Shown: positions 35,570 through 44,089 of the stretch, piece after piece
Layout: the number at the start of each line of letters is the position of its first letter
Numbering within the stretch: the first letter of the stretch is position 1
DNA from: Streptomyces sp. NBC_01723
GTDB taxonomy: Bacteria > Actinomycetota > Actinomycetes > Streptomycetales > Streptomycetaceae
Assembly: GCF_036246005.1 (NCBI RefSeq)
Contig: NZ_CP109171.1
Span: forward strand, 1,786,001-1,850,000
Length of the DNA stretch: 64,000 nt
Reading direction: 5' to 3'
The notes under the pieces: generated by a model
Seen by the model: the letters and a program-made list of their open reading frames with translations, nothing else
The model's database searches: none
What the model was told of the DNA's origin: nothing
Translations under genes and position numbers: made by a program

Positions 35570-36288
35570 CCGGGCGGCGGGACGCCGACGCGGAGCTTCG
35601 CGCCCGGCTCCGCCGGGCGGCCGGGGCGCACGAGCCGGACCGGGCGCGCATCCTGGCCCGGGTGGAGCGCTCCATGGCGGCCGGGGACGACACCACCGGA
35701 CACCATCGGCCGTCCCGTGCGCTGCCGGGCTGGGCGCGGGTGGCCGGGGCGACCGTCGCGGTGGCGGGTGTGCTGGTGGCCGGCGGCTCCCTGGCCGCGT
35801 CGACGGTGGACGGGGACGCTCCCGCACCGCGCTCGGTCGCCGCCCCGCCCGGTTCGCGAGAGCCCGGGACGCGGGAGCCCGGGACGCGAGAGCCCGGCCC
35901 GCTGTGGTCGGCCGGCGCGGTGGACCCGCACAGCAACGAGTTCTGGGCGCAGAGCAACATCACCCTGAGGACGAGCGCTCCCCTGACCGCGCTCACCGTC
36001 GAACTGCGGGTGGCGCAGACCGGCTCGGTCACCTCCACGGGCGCGTGGCGTTCGCTGCCCGAGGACGACTTCACGTTCACGGCCGGTGAACGGGACGGCT
36101 TCCTCGTCTACCGGTGGACGCTCAGGCCGGGCCGCACCGTCCCGGCGGGCGAGTGGATGTTCGCCGGGCAGTACAACCACGAGCGCGGTGGCCGGGACGC
36201 GCGCGGCGACCGCTACTCCGCGTCGGCCACCGCGGCGTCCGGACGCCACTCGGTGGAGGGCGGTTTCACGCCGGGCGAGAGCGGCTGA
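35566..36288 (+). CDS. Membrane protein paired with ECF sigma factor (anti-sigma candidate)
   Basis: A 240-aa single-pass protein. The cytosolic N-terminus (1-50, RARLRRAAGAHEPDRARILARVERSM) is helical and charged, a plausible sigma-binding region. The membrane helix is about 54-77 (ARVAGATVAVAGVLVAGGSLAA). An extracytoplasmic stretch then begins with three REPG repeats and continues as a beta-rich domain (NITLRTSAPLTALTVELRVA... EDDFTFTAGERDGFLVYRW). It has no zinc HxxxCxxC motif, so it is not a ZAS-type anti-sigma. The 4-bp overlap with the sigma gene is the main argument for an anti-sigma role. Confidence 0.78.
   Translation: MTGRRDADAELRARLRRAAGAHEPDRARILARVERSMAAGDDTTGHHRPSRALPGWARVAGATVAVAGVLVAGGSLAASTVDGDAPAPRSVAAPPGSREPGTREPGTREPGPLWSAGAVDPHSNEFWAQSNITLRTSAPLTALTVELRVAQTGSVTSTGAWRSLPEDDFTFTAGERDGFLVYRWTLRPGRTVPAGEWMFAGQYNHERGGRDARGDRYSASATAASGRHSVEGGFTPGESG
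35856..35900 (+). repeat. Three tandem 15-bp repeats inside the anti-sigma candidate
   Basis: GCGAGAGCCCGGGAC and two near-copies follow head to tail and encode (R)EPGT repeats just outside the membrane. In-frame 15-bp units can expand or shrink without breaking the gene, so copy number probably varies between strains. Confidence 0.7.
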
Positions 36289-36298
36289 CGCCCCCGCG

Positions 36299-36400
36299 CT
36301 ACTCGACGAAGTACGTCGGGTTGGGCAGCTTGTAGGTGCGATCCGCGTGGCCGCCCCGGAGGTCGGAGTACTGGTCGCCGACGTTGGCGACGATGCATGA
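36299..36400 (-). pseudogene. C-terminal remnant of a HAD-superfamily (class B-like) acid phosphatase
   Basis: The minus strand encodes about 30 residues, CIVANVGDQYSDLRGGHADR then TYKLPNPTYFVE and a stop. This is the characteristic C-terminus of actinobacterial HAD-type acid phosphatases, whose VGDQ-D motif carries a catalytic Asp. Upstream (36400-36514) the frame turns into unrelated Arg-rich sequence and the N-terminal 200 residues, including the DxDxT nucleophile, are absent. It is therefore a truncated relic and not a working gene. The start boundary is approximate. Confidence 0.65.
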
Positions 36401-36514
36401 CACACGTTTCTGCGCGCGTCGCCCGGGTGGGGGCGAGACCCGTGCCCGGATCCGCGCCCCTTTACCTGGCCACATTCGTGTCGAGCGGGTCACGTGCCGG
36501 ACCCGGTGGGCCCG

Positions 36515-37642
36515 TCAGGGCATGCGTCGGTACGGGCGCCAGTCGCCCAGGTACGCCTCCCGGGTGTGCGCCGCCGCCTCGGCGCGGGTGAGGAGGGGCC
36601 GGTTCTCCGGGACGGTCACCACGGCGCCGGGCCCGGTGTTGCGGTACTCCCGGAACCGCTGCCGCTGCCAGGGGTGTTCGTCCCGCATGTTCGCGTAGGG
36701 CGCGCGGGCGTCGATGCCGGCGCCGAGGCGGGTCTCGCGCACGGTGAGCATCGGGCGGGCGGTGCCGTCGGAGCTGGGCACCCAGGGGCGGGCCAGCTTG
36801 TAGTAGCCGTCGGGGGCCTCACTGTCGACGCGGCCGCCGGTCACCAGGTAGCCGCGCGGGTTGGCGCCCGCCGTGGACGGCGCGAAGACGAAGCCGTAGG
36901 GGGCGGCGTCGAGGTCGGTGCGGGTCAGGGTGCGGAAGCGGCAGTGCTCGTACACCGCGGTCGCCCGGCCGAAGACGAAGTCGACGTCGCCCTCGACGTG
37001 ACAGTGCGCGTAGTACTGGCGGGCAAAGTGGGAGAGGTCGCGGCTGTCGGCGTAGAGGGTGTCCTGGTGACCGAGGAAGCGGCAGTGGTGGAAGGCGGAG
37101 CGGTCGCCCTGGACCTTGACCGCGACGGCCTGGGTGCCGGTGATGCCGGGGTGGTCGGCGCGCAGCCAGTCGTTGGCGAAGGTGAGGTGGCGGGCGGTGA
37201 AGCCGTCGGCGCGCAGGGTGGTGGTGGCCGACCCGCTGGTGCCGTACGTGCCGGAACCGTCCGGCCTGGGGGTGCCGGCCGCGTTGTCGTACACGATGAC
37301 CACGTCGCGCGGATCCCCGGAGGCGCCGATCCAGGTCGCGTCGGTGCGGTCGGTGTCGAGCAGGACCGTCTCGCGGTAGGTGCCGGGGGCGAGGACCAGC
37401 GTCCAGCCGCTCCCCGCGGCCGCGGTCACGGCGTCCTGTACGGAGGTGAAGTCGCCACGGCCGTACGGGTCGACGTACAGGGTCTGCGGGGAGCGCCGGG
37501 CGGCCGGTGAGCCGTGGCGGCCGAAAGGGCGCGGGTGGGTCCGGGGCCCGGCGACGGCGGGGCGGGCGGTGAGGCCGAGGGCGGCGCCCGCGCCGGCGGT
37601 CGTCATCAGGAATCCCCTGCGGGACAGGGCGGGTCTGGGCAT
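36515..37642 (-). CDS. Secreted pectinesterase (CE8 family)
   Basis: A 375-aa pectin methylesterase that removes methyl groups from homogalacturonan outside the cell. A Tat signal is evident (SRRGFLMTTAGAGAALG, residues 7-23). The right-handed beta-helix carries the CE8 motifs TLYVDPYGRGDFTSVQDAV, GTYRE, GHQDTLYAD (catalytic Gln/Asp), GDVDFVFGRATAVYE (catalytic Asp), and the C-terminal LARPW with the active-site Arg. ATG at 37642 after GAAGGAG, 17 bp behind the pectate lyase gene, so the two are co-transcribed and their products cooperate: demethylation then cleavage. Confidence 0.93.
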   Translation of the reverse strand: MPRPALSRRGFLMTTAGAGAALGLTARPAVAGPRTHPRPFGRHGSPAARRSPQTLYVDPYGRGDFTSVQDAVTAAAGSGWTLVLAPGTYRETVLLDTDRTDATWIGASGDPRDVVIVYDNAAGTPRPDGSGTYGTSGSATTTLRADGFTARHLTFANDWLRADHPGITGTQAVAVKVQGDRSAFHHCRFLGHQDTLYADSRDLSHFARQYYAHCHVEGDVDFVFGRATAVYEHCRFRTLTRTDLDAAPYGFVFAPSTAGANPRGYLVTGGRVDSEAPDGYYKLARPWVPSSDGTARPMLTVRETRLGAGIDARAPYANMRDEHPWQRQRFREYRNTGPGAVVTVPENRPLLTRAEAAAHTREAYLGDWRPYRRMP

Positions 37643-37659
37643 GCGGATGCTCCTTCGGG

Positions 37660-38994
37660 TCAGCGCAGGCGTCCGGCGCCCGCGCCGTGGTCCACGGCGA
37701 ACGGGACCGCCCAGGCGGGCAGGACCTTGGTGCGCAGGGTGGGCGTCCAGCCGGCGCCGGAGCGCAGGGTCTCCTCCGGGATCTCCGCGTTGTGCACGGC
37801 GATCAGGTCGGCGGTGCGGCCGTTGACGCGGTTGTGCGCGGCGGTGAGCGGCGCGTCGTTCCAGCGCTTGAGCACCTTCGCGGCGCTGACGCCGTCGGGC
37901 AGCGTGAAGGCGTTGTGCTCGGCGACGAGCTGGGACTCCTTGCCCACACCGAAGCTGTAGGCGTAGTCCTCGCCGGCCACGAAGTGGTTGTTGTAGACGT
38001 CGACCTGCCCGAACCGCACCCGGGGGGCGCGCTCGACGAGGTTCTTGAACAGGTTGTGGTGGAAGGTCACCTTCAGGTGCCCGCGGTCGCCCGCGGCGGT
38101 GGACTCGCTGTCGCTGTTGCCGATCAGGATCGTCTTGTCGTGCTCGGTGAACACGTTCCAGGACGCGGTGACGAGGTCGGCGCCGCGTACGACGTCGAGC
38201 TGGCCGTCGTGCTGCTGGTAGAGCATGCCGAAGTAGGTGGGCGCCGCGCTGTCGGGGTGGTCGCCGTCGGTGAAGGTGTTGTGGTCCAGCCAGACGTGCG
38301 TCGATCCGTACACGACGGCGCTGTCGTACTCGGAGTTCCAGTTGCCCTTGTCGCCGTCCGTGGGGTCCCACTGCGGGAAGCAGTCGACGGGGCTCTCGAA
38401 GGTCAGGTTGCGGACGATGACGTTGTCCACGCCCTTGATCTGCAGACTGGCGCCCTTGAGACCGGCGTCGCGGCCGACGCCGATGATCGTGGTGTTGGAG
38501 GGGACCTCCACCTTGACGGCCAGGTCCTGCCGGGCGGCGGAGGCACGGCGCAGCCCCTCGGGGCTGTCGTCGGGCTCGGCGCTCAGGTCGGTCTCCGTGC
38601 CCCAGTTCTCGGGGCTGTACTTCTCCAGGTAGGCGTCGAAGTCGTAACCGGGCGCGGCGAAGGCGTCACACCCCTCGGCGACGGCGTCGACGGTCCCCTT
38701 CACCTTGATGATCCTCGGCGCGGTGCCTTCGACGGCGAGTGCGGCACGGAACCCGTCCCAGTCGGTGACGGTGAAGACGCGGGCGGCCTCGGCGGCGGCC
38801 CCGCCGGTGGTCCCGGACCCCGCCGAGGCCCACCCGTCCTTCGCCGGCAGCGTCTGCCGGGCGGCATCGCGCGGAGGGTGATGCCCGGGCCGGGCCTGGG
38901 CGGTGGCGGTGGTCAGGGCCAGCACGAGGGTGGTGCAGCCTGCCAGCAGGCCGACTCTGAATATGGCATGCCCATGCCATCCAAGTGTGTACAT
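37660..38994 (-). CDS. Secreted pectate lyase (PL1 family)
   Basis: A 444-aa enzyme cutting polygalacturonate by beta-elimination with calcium. Sec signal peptide about 1-34 (FRVGLLAGCTTLVLALTTATAQA). The PL1 beta-helix shows the vWiDH motif VWLDHNTFTDGDHPDS, the asparagine-rich ladder (VIVRNLTF), calcium ligands around NWNSEYDSAVVYG and the catalytic Arg in RAPRVRFGQVDVYNNHF. ATG at 38994 with GAGGAGA 9 nt upstream. Together with the pectinesterase it releases unsaturated galacturonate oligomers. Confidence 0.94.
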   Translation of the reverse strand: MYTLGWHGHAIFRVGLLAGCTTLVLALTTATAQARPGHHPPRDAARQTLPAKDGWASAGSGTTGGAAAEAARVFTVTDWDGFRAALAVEGTAPRIIKVKGTVDAVAEGCDAFAAPGYDFDAYLEKYSPENWGTETDLSAEPDDSPEGLRRASAARQDLAVKVEVPSNTTIIGVGRDAGLKGASLQIKGVDNVIVRNLTFESPVDCFPQWDPTDGDKGNWNSEYDSAVVYGSTHVWLDHNTFTDGDHPDSAAPTYFGMLYQQHDGQLDVVRGADLVTASWNVFTEHDKTILIGNSDSESTAAGDRGHLKVTFHHNLFKNLVERAPRVRFGQVDVYNNHFVAGEDYAYSFGVGKESQLVAEHNAFTLPDGVSAAKVLKRWNDAPLTAAHNRVNGRTADLIAVHNAEIPEETLRSGAGWTPTLRTKVLPAWAVPFAVDHGAGAGRLR

Positions 38995-39149
38995 GATGCG
39001 GCTCTCCTCTTTCTTCGCTAGGGAGGGTTCAACGCCCTCAGGGGCGCGAGGCTGTTTCGATGGGCGACTCCGTCGCGTGGGCGCGACCAGCCGGGGACGG
39101 CCCGCAGTCCGCACACCACGGACCGCCCCACGGCGAAGCTCGGTGTGAA

Positions 39150-40514
39150 CTAACCCGCCTGCGCGACCCAGTCGGCCTGCGCCGCGTTCAGCTTCTCGGC
39201 CAGATCGTCGAGGAACGACTTCGCGCTCATGTCCCCGAGCAACACCTTCTGGAACGCCGGCTCGCTCTCCGACTTGGACAGCGTGTTCCAGTCCGGCAGG
39301 TAGTACGGCAGCTGCACGATCGTCGTCGACCCGTCGTTCAGCGCCTCCGCGGCCAGCTTCGTCGGCTCGGCCTTCTGGATCCACGCGTCCTGCCCGGCCC
39401 CGGTGTTGGACGGCACCTGCCCGGCCGACTCGTTGAACTTCGAGTTCTGCTCCTTCGAGGTGGCGAACTCGATGAACTTCCAGGCCGCCTCCTTGTTCTT
39501 GGAGCTCTTGAACACGCCGAGCCCGTCGACGGGGTTGGACACCTGGACCCGCTTGCCGCCGGGGCCGACCGGCTGCGGGATGCCGCGGAACTTGTCGGCC
39601 CCGAGCGCCTTCACGTGGTCCTGGTAGGAACCGAGGTTGTGGTTGAGCAGGCCGATCGTGCCGGTGTCCCACTGGGCGACCATCTTGGCGAAGTCGTTGT
39701 TGACGTCGGCGGCCGGCGTGACCTTCTTGTAGAGGGCGGCGTACTTCTCCAGCGCCGCGACGTTCTTCGGGTCGTTGACCGTGGTCTTCTTCTTGTCGGC
39801 GTCCCAGAACGAGGTGATGCCCGACTGCCCGTACATCGCGTCGAACGCCTGGGCGATGGAGCCGGAGCCGCCGCGGATGGTGTAGCCGAACTCGTTCTTG
39901 CCGGCCTTGGTGAGCTTCTCGGCGGCCGTGAAGAAGCGGTCCCAGGTGGTCGGCTCCTCCAGCCCGGCCTTCTCGAACAGGTCGGTGCGGTAGTAGAGGA
40001 CGCCGTTGTTGGCGGAGGTCGGCACCGAGTACAGGGTGCCGTCTCCGCCGCCGGCCGCCTTCAGGGACTCGACCATGTCCTTGTTGAGCTGCCCGTTCAG
40101 GGAGGACTTCGCGAGCCGGCCGTCGAGCGGCTCCAGCGCGCCCTGGGCGGAGAAGCCCGCGAGCATCGAGGCGGTGACGCCGCCGACGTCCGGCAGACCC
40201 CCGCCCTGGATGGCGGTGTCGACCTTGGACTGGTACTCGGTGGCGGCGATCCCGACGTACTCCACGTCGATGTCCGGGTTGGCCGTCTCGAAGTCGGCGA
40301 TGATCTCCTTCCAGACGGCCGTACGGATACCGCCGTTGTTGTCCCAGAAGACGATCTTCCCCTTGCCGCTGCCCTCGGCGCCCTTGTCGCCGCCGGTCCC
40401 GCTGCCGTCGTCACCGCAGGCGGTGGCGGTCAGCGCGAGTACGGCGGCGAGGGCGACGGCGGCGGACGTCCGGCGCCTGCCTGTGCCTCTGCTGCTGAGC
40501 ATGCTGATCTTCAT
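39150..40514 (-). CDS. Sugar ABC transporter substrate-binding lipoprotein
   Basis: A 454-aa extracellular binding protein of the CUT1 type. The signal peptide ends in lipobox TATAC (about residue 28-32), so it is lipid-anchored. The mature part starts with Gly/Ser-rich linker GDDGSGTGGDKGAEGSG, followed by KIVFWDNNGGIRTAVWKEI and the domain signatures SVPTSANNGVLYYRTDLFEKAG and IEFATSKEQNSKFNESAGQVPS. ATG at 40514 after GAAGAAGAGAG. It follows the GH43 gene by 49 bp and serves the permeases at 44-46 kb. Likely ligand: an oligosaccharide of pectin, arabinan or xylan. Confidence 0.92.
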   Translation of the reverse strand: MKISMLSSRGTGRRRTSAAVALAAVLALTATACGDDGSGTGGDKGAEGSGKGKIVFWDNNGGIRTAVWKEIIADFETANPDIDVEYVGIAATEYQSKVDTAIQGGGLPDVGGVTASMLAGFSAQGALEPLDGRLAKSSLNGQLNKDMVESLKAAGGGDGTLYSVPTSANNGVLYYRTDLFEKAGLEEPTTWDRFFTAAEKLTKAGKNEFGYTIRGGSGSIAQAFDAMYGQSGITSFWDADKKKTTVNDPKNVAALEKYAALYKKVTPAADVNNDFAKMVAQWDTGTIGLLNHNLGSYQDHVKALGADKFRGIPQPVGPGGKRVQVSNPVDGLGVFKSSKNKEAAWKFIEFATSKEQNSKFNESAGQVPSNTGAGQDAWIQKAEPTKLAAEALNDGSTTIVQLPYYLPDWNTLSKSESEPAFQKVLLGDMSAKSFLDDLAEKLNAAQADWVAQAG

Positions 40515-40563
40515 TGGTCGGCTCTCTTCTTCTGGATCCAACAAAGGGGGAGCTTCGGGTGGT

Positions 40564-42093
40564 TCAGTAGGTGGGCGGGTGCGGTCCGACGCGGAACCGC
40601 GTGAAGGTGGCCGCGCCGGCGTGTCCCTGGCCGGCCGGCGCCAGGGCGAACAGGCCGAGCAGGGCGCCGACCCAGCGCCAGGGGGTGGCGGCGAAGTCCC
40701 GGCCGGTGGGGCGCGGGCCGTCGCCCAGGTCGTAGGAGAAACGGCACCGGGCCCCGGCGACGGTCTCCACGCGCAGGAGTGCGCGTACCCGTGGTGCGGG
40801 GCGGGGCCGGTCGGCGTCCCGCTCGGCCTGCGCCACCGACTCGGCGAACCGGTGCACCAGGTACGCCGTCCCGTCGGCGTCCCGCTGGAGCCCGATCCAG
40901 CGGTAGGCGTCGCCGAGGACCGCGAGCCCGGCCCGCGCGCCCGGCTCCTCGCTGTCCAGCCGCAGCTCCACCTCGACCACGCGGGGCTCGCCGGGCAGCC
41001 GCTGCGTGAGCACGCTCGGCACGCGGCGCAGGTCGTGCGCGTCGTCGGAGCGGACGCAGGCGAGGCGCAGCCCGTCCCCCGAGTGCTGGGTGGCCCAGCC
41101 GTCGCGGGGGTTGGCCGTCCACGACCACTGGCGGCCGTGGCGACCGCCGGGGAAGTCGTCGCCGGTGGCCGGCGCGGCGGGCGGCTGCGGCGGCAGGGCG
41201 GGACGCCGGTGCTCGGTGACCGGGGCGCCGTCGTCGCCCAGCACCGGCCAGCCGTCCTCGCCCCACACCATGGGCTGGAGGTGCACCACGCGCCCGTACG
41301 CGCCGCGCTGCTGGAAGTGCAGGAACCAGTCCTCGCCGGACGCCGTGCGCACCCAGCCGCCCTGGTGGGGGCCGTTGACGTCGGTGTCCTTCTGTTCGAG
41401 GACGACCCGCTCCTCGTACGGCCCGAAGAAGCCGCGCGAGCGGAAGGCGCCCTGCCAGCCCGTCTCGACCGACCCCGCGGGCGCCAGGATCCAGAACCAG
41501 CCGTCGTGCCGGTAGAGCTTGGGGCCCTCCAGGGTGAACCAGCCGGGGATGCGGTCCGCGTCGACGATCACCTCGCCCTCGTCCAGGACCTCGGTGCCGT
41601 CGGGGTGCATACGGTGGCCGGTGAGGCGGTTCTTGATCCCGGAGCGGGACCTGGCCCAGGCGTGCACGAGGTACGCCTCGCCCGTCTCGTCGTCCCAGAG
41701 GGGGCAGGGGTCGATCAGTCCCTTGCCGGCCTTGACCAGGCGGGGCGCGGTCCACGGCCCGCGGATCTCGGGAGCGTTGACCTGGAAGACGCCCTGGTCC
41801 GGGTCGCCCCAGAAGATCCAGAAGCGGTCGGCGTGGTGCCGCAGGGACGGTGCCCAGACGCCCCGGTCGGGGCCGGGCGTCGCGAAGGCGTGGGCGGGTT
41901 CCAGGCGGTCCAGGGCGTGCCCGACCAGGGTCCAGTTGACCAGGTCCCGGGAGTGCAGCAGGGGCAGGCCGGGGACGCGGCCGAAGCTGGAGGCGGTCAG
42001 GTAGAAGTCGTCGCCGACCCGCACGACGTCCGGATCGGACCAGTCGGCGTTCAGCACGGGGTTGGTGTACGTCCGCGCGCTCTCGGGGGTCAC
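40564..42093 (-). CDS. Glycoside hydrolase family 43 (cytosolic beta-xylosidase/arabinofuranosidase type)
   Basis: A 509-aa enzyme with no signal peptide, so it works on imported oligosaccharides. The five-bladed propeller (about 8-310) has catalytic-base Asp in NPVLNADWSDPDVVRVGD, the transition-state Asp in LIDPCPLWDD and acid Glu in TLEGPKLY. A C-terminal beta-sandwich (about 330-505) has the GH43_C2/xylosidase-associated form (GLAVLGDAYRWIGLQRD). The family removes L-arabinofuranose or D-xylose. GTG at 42093 after GGAAGG; 4-bp overlap with the DUF6807 gene. Confidence 0.92.
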   Translation of the reverse strand: MTPESARTYTNPVLNADWSDPDVVRVGDDFYLTASSFGRVPGLPLLHSRDLVNWTLVGHALDRLEPAHAFATPGPDRGVWAPSLRHHADRFWIFWGDPDQGVFQVNAPEIRGPWTAPRLVKAGKGLIDPCPLWDDETGEAYLVHAWARSRSGIKNRLTGHRMHPDGTEVLDEGEVIVDADRIPGWFTLEGPKLYRHDGWFWILAPAGSVETGWQGAFRSRGFFGPYEERVVLEQKDTDVNGPHQGGWVRTASGEDWFLHFQQRGAYGRVVHLQPMVWGEDGWPVLGDDGAPVTEHRRPALPPQPPAAPATGDDFPGGRHGRQWSWTANPRDGWATQHSGDGLRLACVRSDDAHDLRRVPSVLTQRLPGEPRVVEVELRLDSEEPGARAGLAVLGDAYRWIGLQRDADGTAYLVHRFAESVAQAERDADRPRPAPRVRALLRVETVAGARCRFSYDLGDGPRPTGRDFAATPWRWVGALLGLFALAPAGQGHAGAATFTRFRVGPHPPTY

Positions 42094-42935
42094 CGGCCGA
42101 CCGCCTTCCGTACGAGGGCCGCGGCGCCGTCGCCGTCGAGGCGGCCGTCGGCGACCACGGTGACGACCCGGCGGACCAGGGTGTCCCCCGGTGCGACGGC
42201 CACCCGGTCGTCGTGGGCCAGCGACGACCCCACCCCCGGGTACTGCTCGGTGCGCACGAACCACGGGTCGCGCCGGGTGCGTTCGGTGGCGCCGGCGAAG
42301 ACCAGCGTCCAGGTGTCGCCGCTCAGCGCGAGCCAGTCGGCGCGGTGGCCGTGGACCTCCGGCTCGCCCTCCCGGTCGGCGGTGAAGACCCGCGGGGCCG
42401 TGCCCTCCTTGCGGGCCCGCCAGAAGAAGCCGCCATAGGCCGCGCCGGGGCGCCCGTTGGTGGCGGGGCTGCCGAAGGTGAGCGGGGCCCTGGTGGCGTT
42501 GGTGAGGGAGAAGGTGAAGTCCAGCGCCCAGGCGGTGGCGGTGAGTTCGGTGGCGGCGACTGTGCGGCGTTCACGCAGCAGCTCGGTGCCCGCGGCGACC
42601 CAGCGCAGTTCCTCGACGAAGCCGTCCGGGTCGCGGAGCTGGAAGGCGGTGTGCCGTTGCGCGCCGTGGTTGTCCAGCTCGGTCGGGCCACGGTCGCGGA
42701 CGTAGGTGCGCCCGCCCCAGAAGTTGTGCCCCTCGACGTCGGGAACGGCGACACCGACGCCGAGGTGATGGAGGTGGTCGGCGGGGCGGAACTCGGTGAC
42801 GGGGGTGCCGGCCAGGGTGGTGACGGGGTGCAGACAGGGGCGCGGGGAGAGCCGGGACGGCAGCTCGGGCCGGGTGAGGTACCGGGCGACGGGGCGGCCC
42901 GCCACGCGCAGCACCGGGGTGTCGTCGCCGGTCAT
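42090..42935 (-). CDS. DUF6807 (PmoA-like) family protein
   Basis: A 281-aa beta-rich cytosolic protein of the DUF6807 family, often annotated 'methane oxygenase PmoA' by name only. Conserved blocks include RPCLHPVTTLAGTPVTEFRP near 30-50, ADHLHHLGVGVAVPDVEGHNFWGGRTYV, and FGSPATNGRPGAAYGGFFWR. The HLHH and WGG motifs look like a sugar or metal pocket. The family is found with Gfo/Idh oxidoreductases and sugar ABC genes, as here (4-bp overlaps on both sides). I regard it as a sugar-modifying or sugar-binding enzyme of unknown reaction. Confidence 0.82.
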   Translation of the reverse strand: MTGDDTPVLRVAGRPVARYLTRPELPSRLSPRPCLHPVTTLAGTPVTEFRPADHLHHLGVGVAVPDVEGHNFWGGRTYVRDRGPTELDNHGAQRHTAFQLRDPDGFVEELRWVAAGTELLRERRTVAATELTATAWALDFTFSLTNATRAPLTFGSPATNGRPGAAYGGFFWRARKEGTAPRVFTADREGEPEVHGHRADWLALSGDTWTLVFAGATERTRRDPWFVRTEQYPGVGSSLAHDDRVAVAPGDTLVRRVVTVVADGRLDGDGAAALVRKAVGR

Positions 42936-44089
42936 CGGGCACTCACCTCGTTCAGCGCGTGCTCGGTGCGCGGTGCCCAGGGCGCGCCCAGCTCGGAGTA
43001 GAGGCTGAGGGTGTCGGCGACGGCGGCCACGAGTCCGTCGACACCGGGGACCACGCGGCGGCTCTCACCGGGGACGCGGTGCCAGGCGGCCGGGGGCAAC
43101 GGGTCCGGGTCGGGAGCCGTGCGGATCGCCTCCACGACCCGCATGAAGGCACCGGTCTCGTCCGGCGGCACCAGCAGGGCGGCGCCGGTGGTGAGGTGGT
43201 CGACCAGGTTCTCCAGCAGGTCGGTGCGGCCGTACTGGTACTCCTCGGGGCCGTGGCCGCCGCGCTGGAGCAGGATGCGGTCCTGCTTGTACCAGAAGGT
43301 GATGCGCCCGCTGCCGCCGTGCAGCAGGACGTAGGGCTCGGCGGCCCGTTCCGCGCACAAGGTCGCGGCGACGGTGACGCGGTGCCCGCGCGCGGTGCCG
43401 ATCCGCACGCAGGAGGTGTCGTCGGCCTCGATGTCGTTGGCGTGGCTCAGTTCGGTCTCGATGCCCGTGACGTCCTCGGCGCGGGTGGTGCCGCCGAGCG
43501 CGAGGGCGGTGGCGACGGCGTGCGCCAGCGGGTTGGTCAGCGCCCCGTCGACCACGTCGGCGCCGTCCATCCGCCGCCGGCCCGCCCAGGGCGCCCGGCG
43601 GAAGTAGGCCTCGTCGCGCACCCACGCCCCGGCCCCGCCGACGCCCACGACCTCACCGATGGCCCCCTCGGCCACCAGTTCCCGGATCGCCGGCACCGCG
43701 TGCGAGCCGAGTGACTGGAAACCGACCTGGCAGGCCACGCCGGTCCCGGCGACCCCGTCGGCCATCCGGCGGAACTCGGCGTAGGACGGCGCCGGAGGCT
43801 TCTCCAGGAGCAGGTGCACGCCCCGCCGGGCGGCGGTCAGCGCGAGGTCGGTGTGGGTGGGGATCGGCGTGCAGACCACCGCGACCCGGGCGCCGGTGGA
43901 GTCCAGCAGGGCACCGAAGTCGGCGGACTGCTCGGGGAGTTCCCCGCCGGCCTCCTGCTCGGTCAGCGGGGTCAGTTCGCAGATCCCGGCCAGCCGGACC
44001 AGTCCGGCCCGCTCCAGGCGCCGGATGTTGGCGACGTGCCAGCGGCCGTGCCCGCGGGCGCCGGCGAGGACGACGGGAAGCGGGCTCAT
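42932..44089 (-). CDS. Gfo/Idh/MocA family NAD(P)-dependent oxidoreductase
   Basis: A 385-aa sugar dehydrogenase. The Rossmann N-terminus is VVLAGARGHGRWHVANI, followed by CTPIPTHTDLALTAARRGVHLLLEKPP with the EKP catalytic Lys. The C-terminal alpha/beta domain includes DGALTNPLAHAVATALALGG with the usual catalytic His region. The substrate is a sugar or sugar acid; given the GH43, dehydratase and aldolase genes nearby, arabinose or a related pentose is a reasonable guess. ATG at 44089, overlapping the permease gene by 4 bp. Confidence 0.88.
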   Translation of the reverse strand: MSPLPVVLAGARGHGRWHVANIRRLERAGLVRLAGICELTPLTEQEAGGELPEQSADFGALLDSTGARVAVVCTPIPTHTDLALTAARRGVHLLLEKPPAPSYAEFRRMADGVAGTGVACQVGFQSLGSHAVPAIRELVAEGAIGEVVGVGGAGAWVRDEAYFRRAPWAGRRRMDGADVVDGALTNPLAHAVATALALGGTTRAEDVTGIETELSHANDIEADDTSCVRIGTARGHRVTVAATLCAERAAEPYVLLHGGSGRITFWYKQDRILLQRGGHGPEEYQYGRTDLLENLVDHLTTGAALLVPPDETGAFMRVVEAIRTAPDPDPLPPAAWHRVPGESRRVVPGVDGLVAAVADTLSLYSELGAPWAPRTEHALNEVSAR

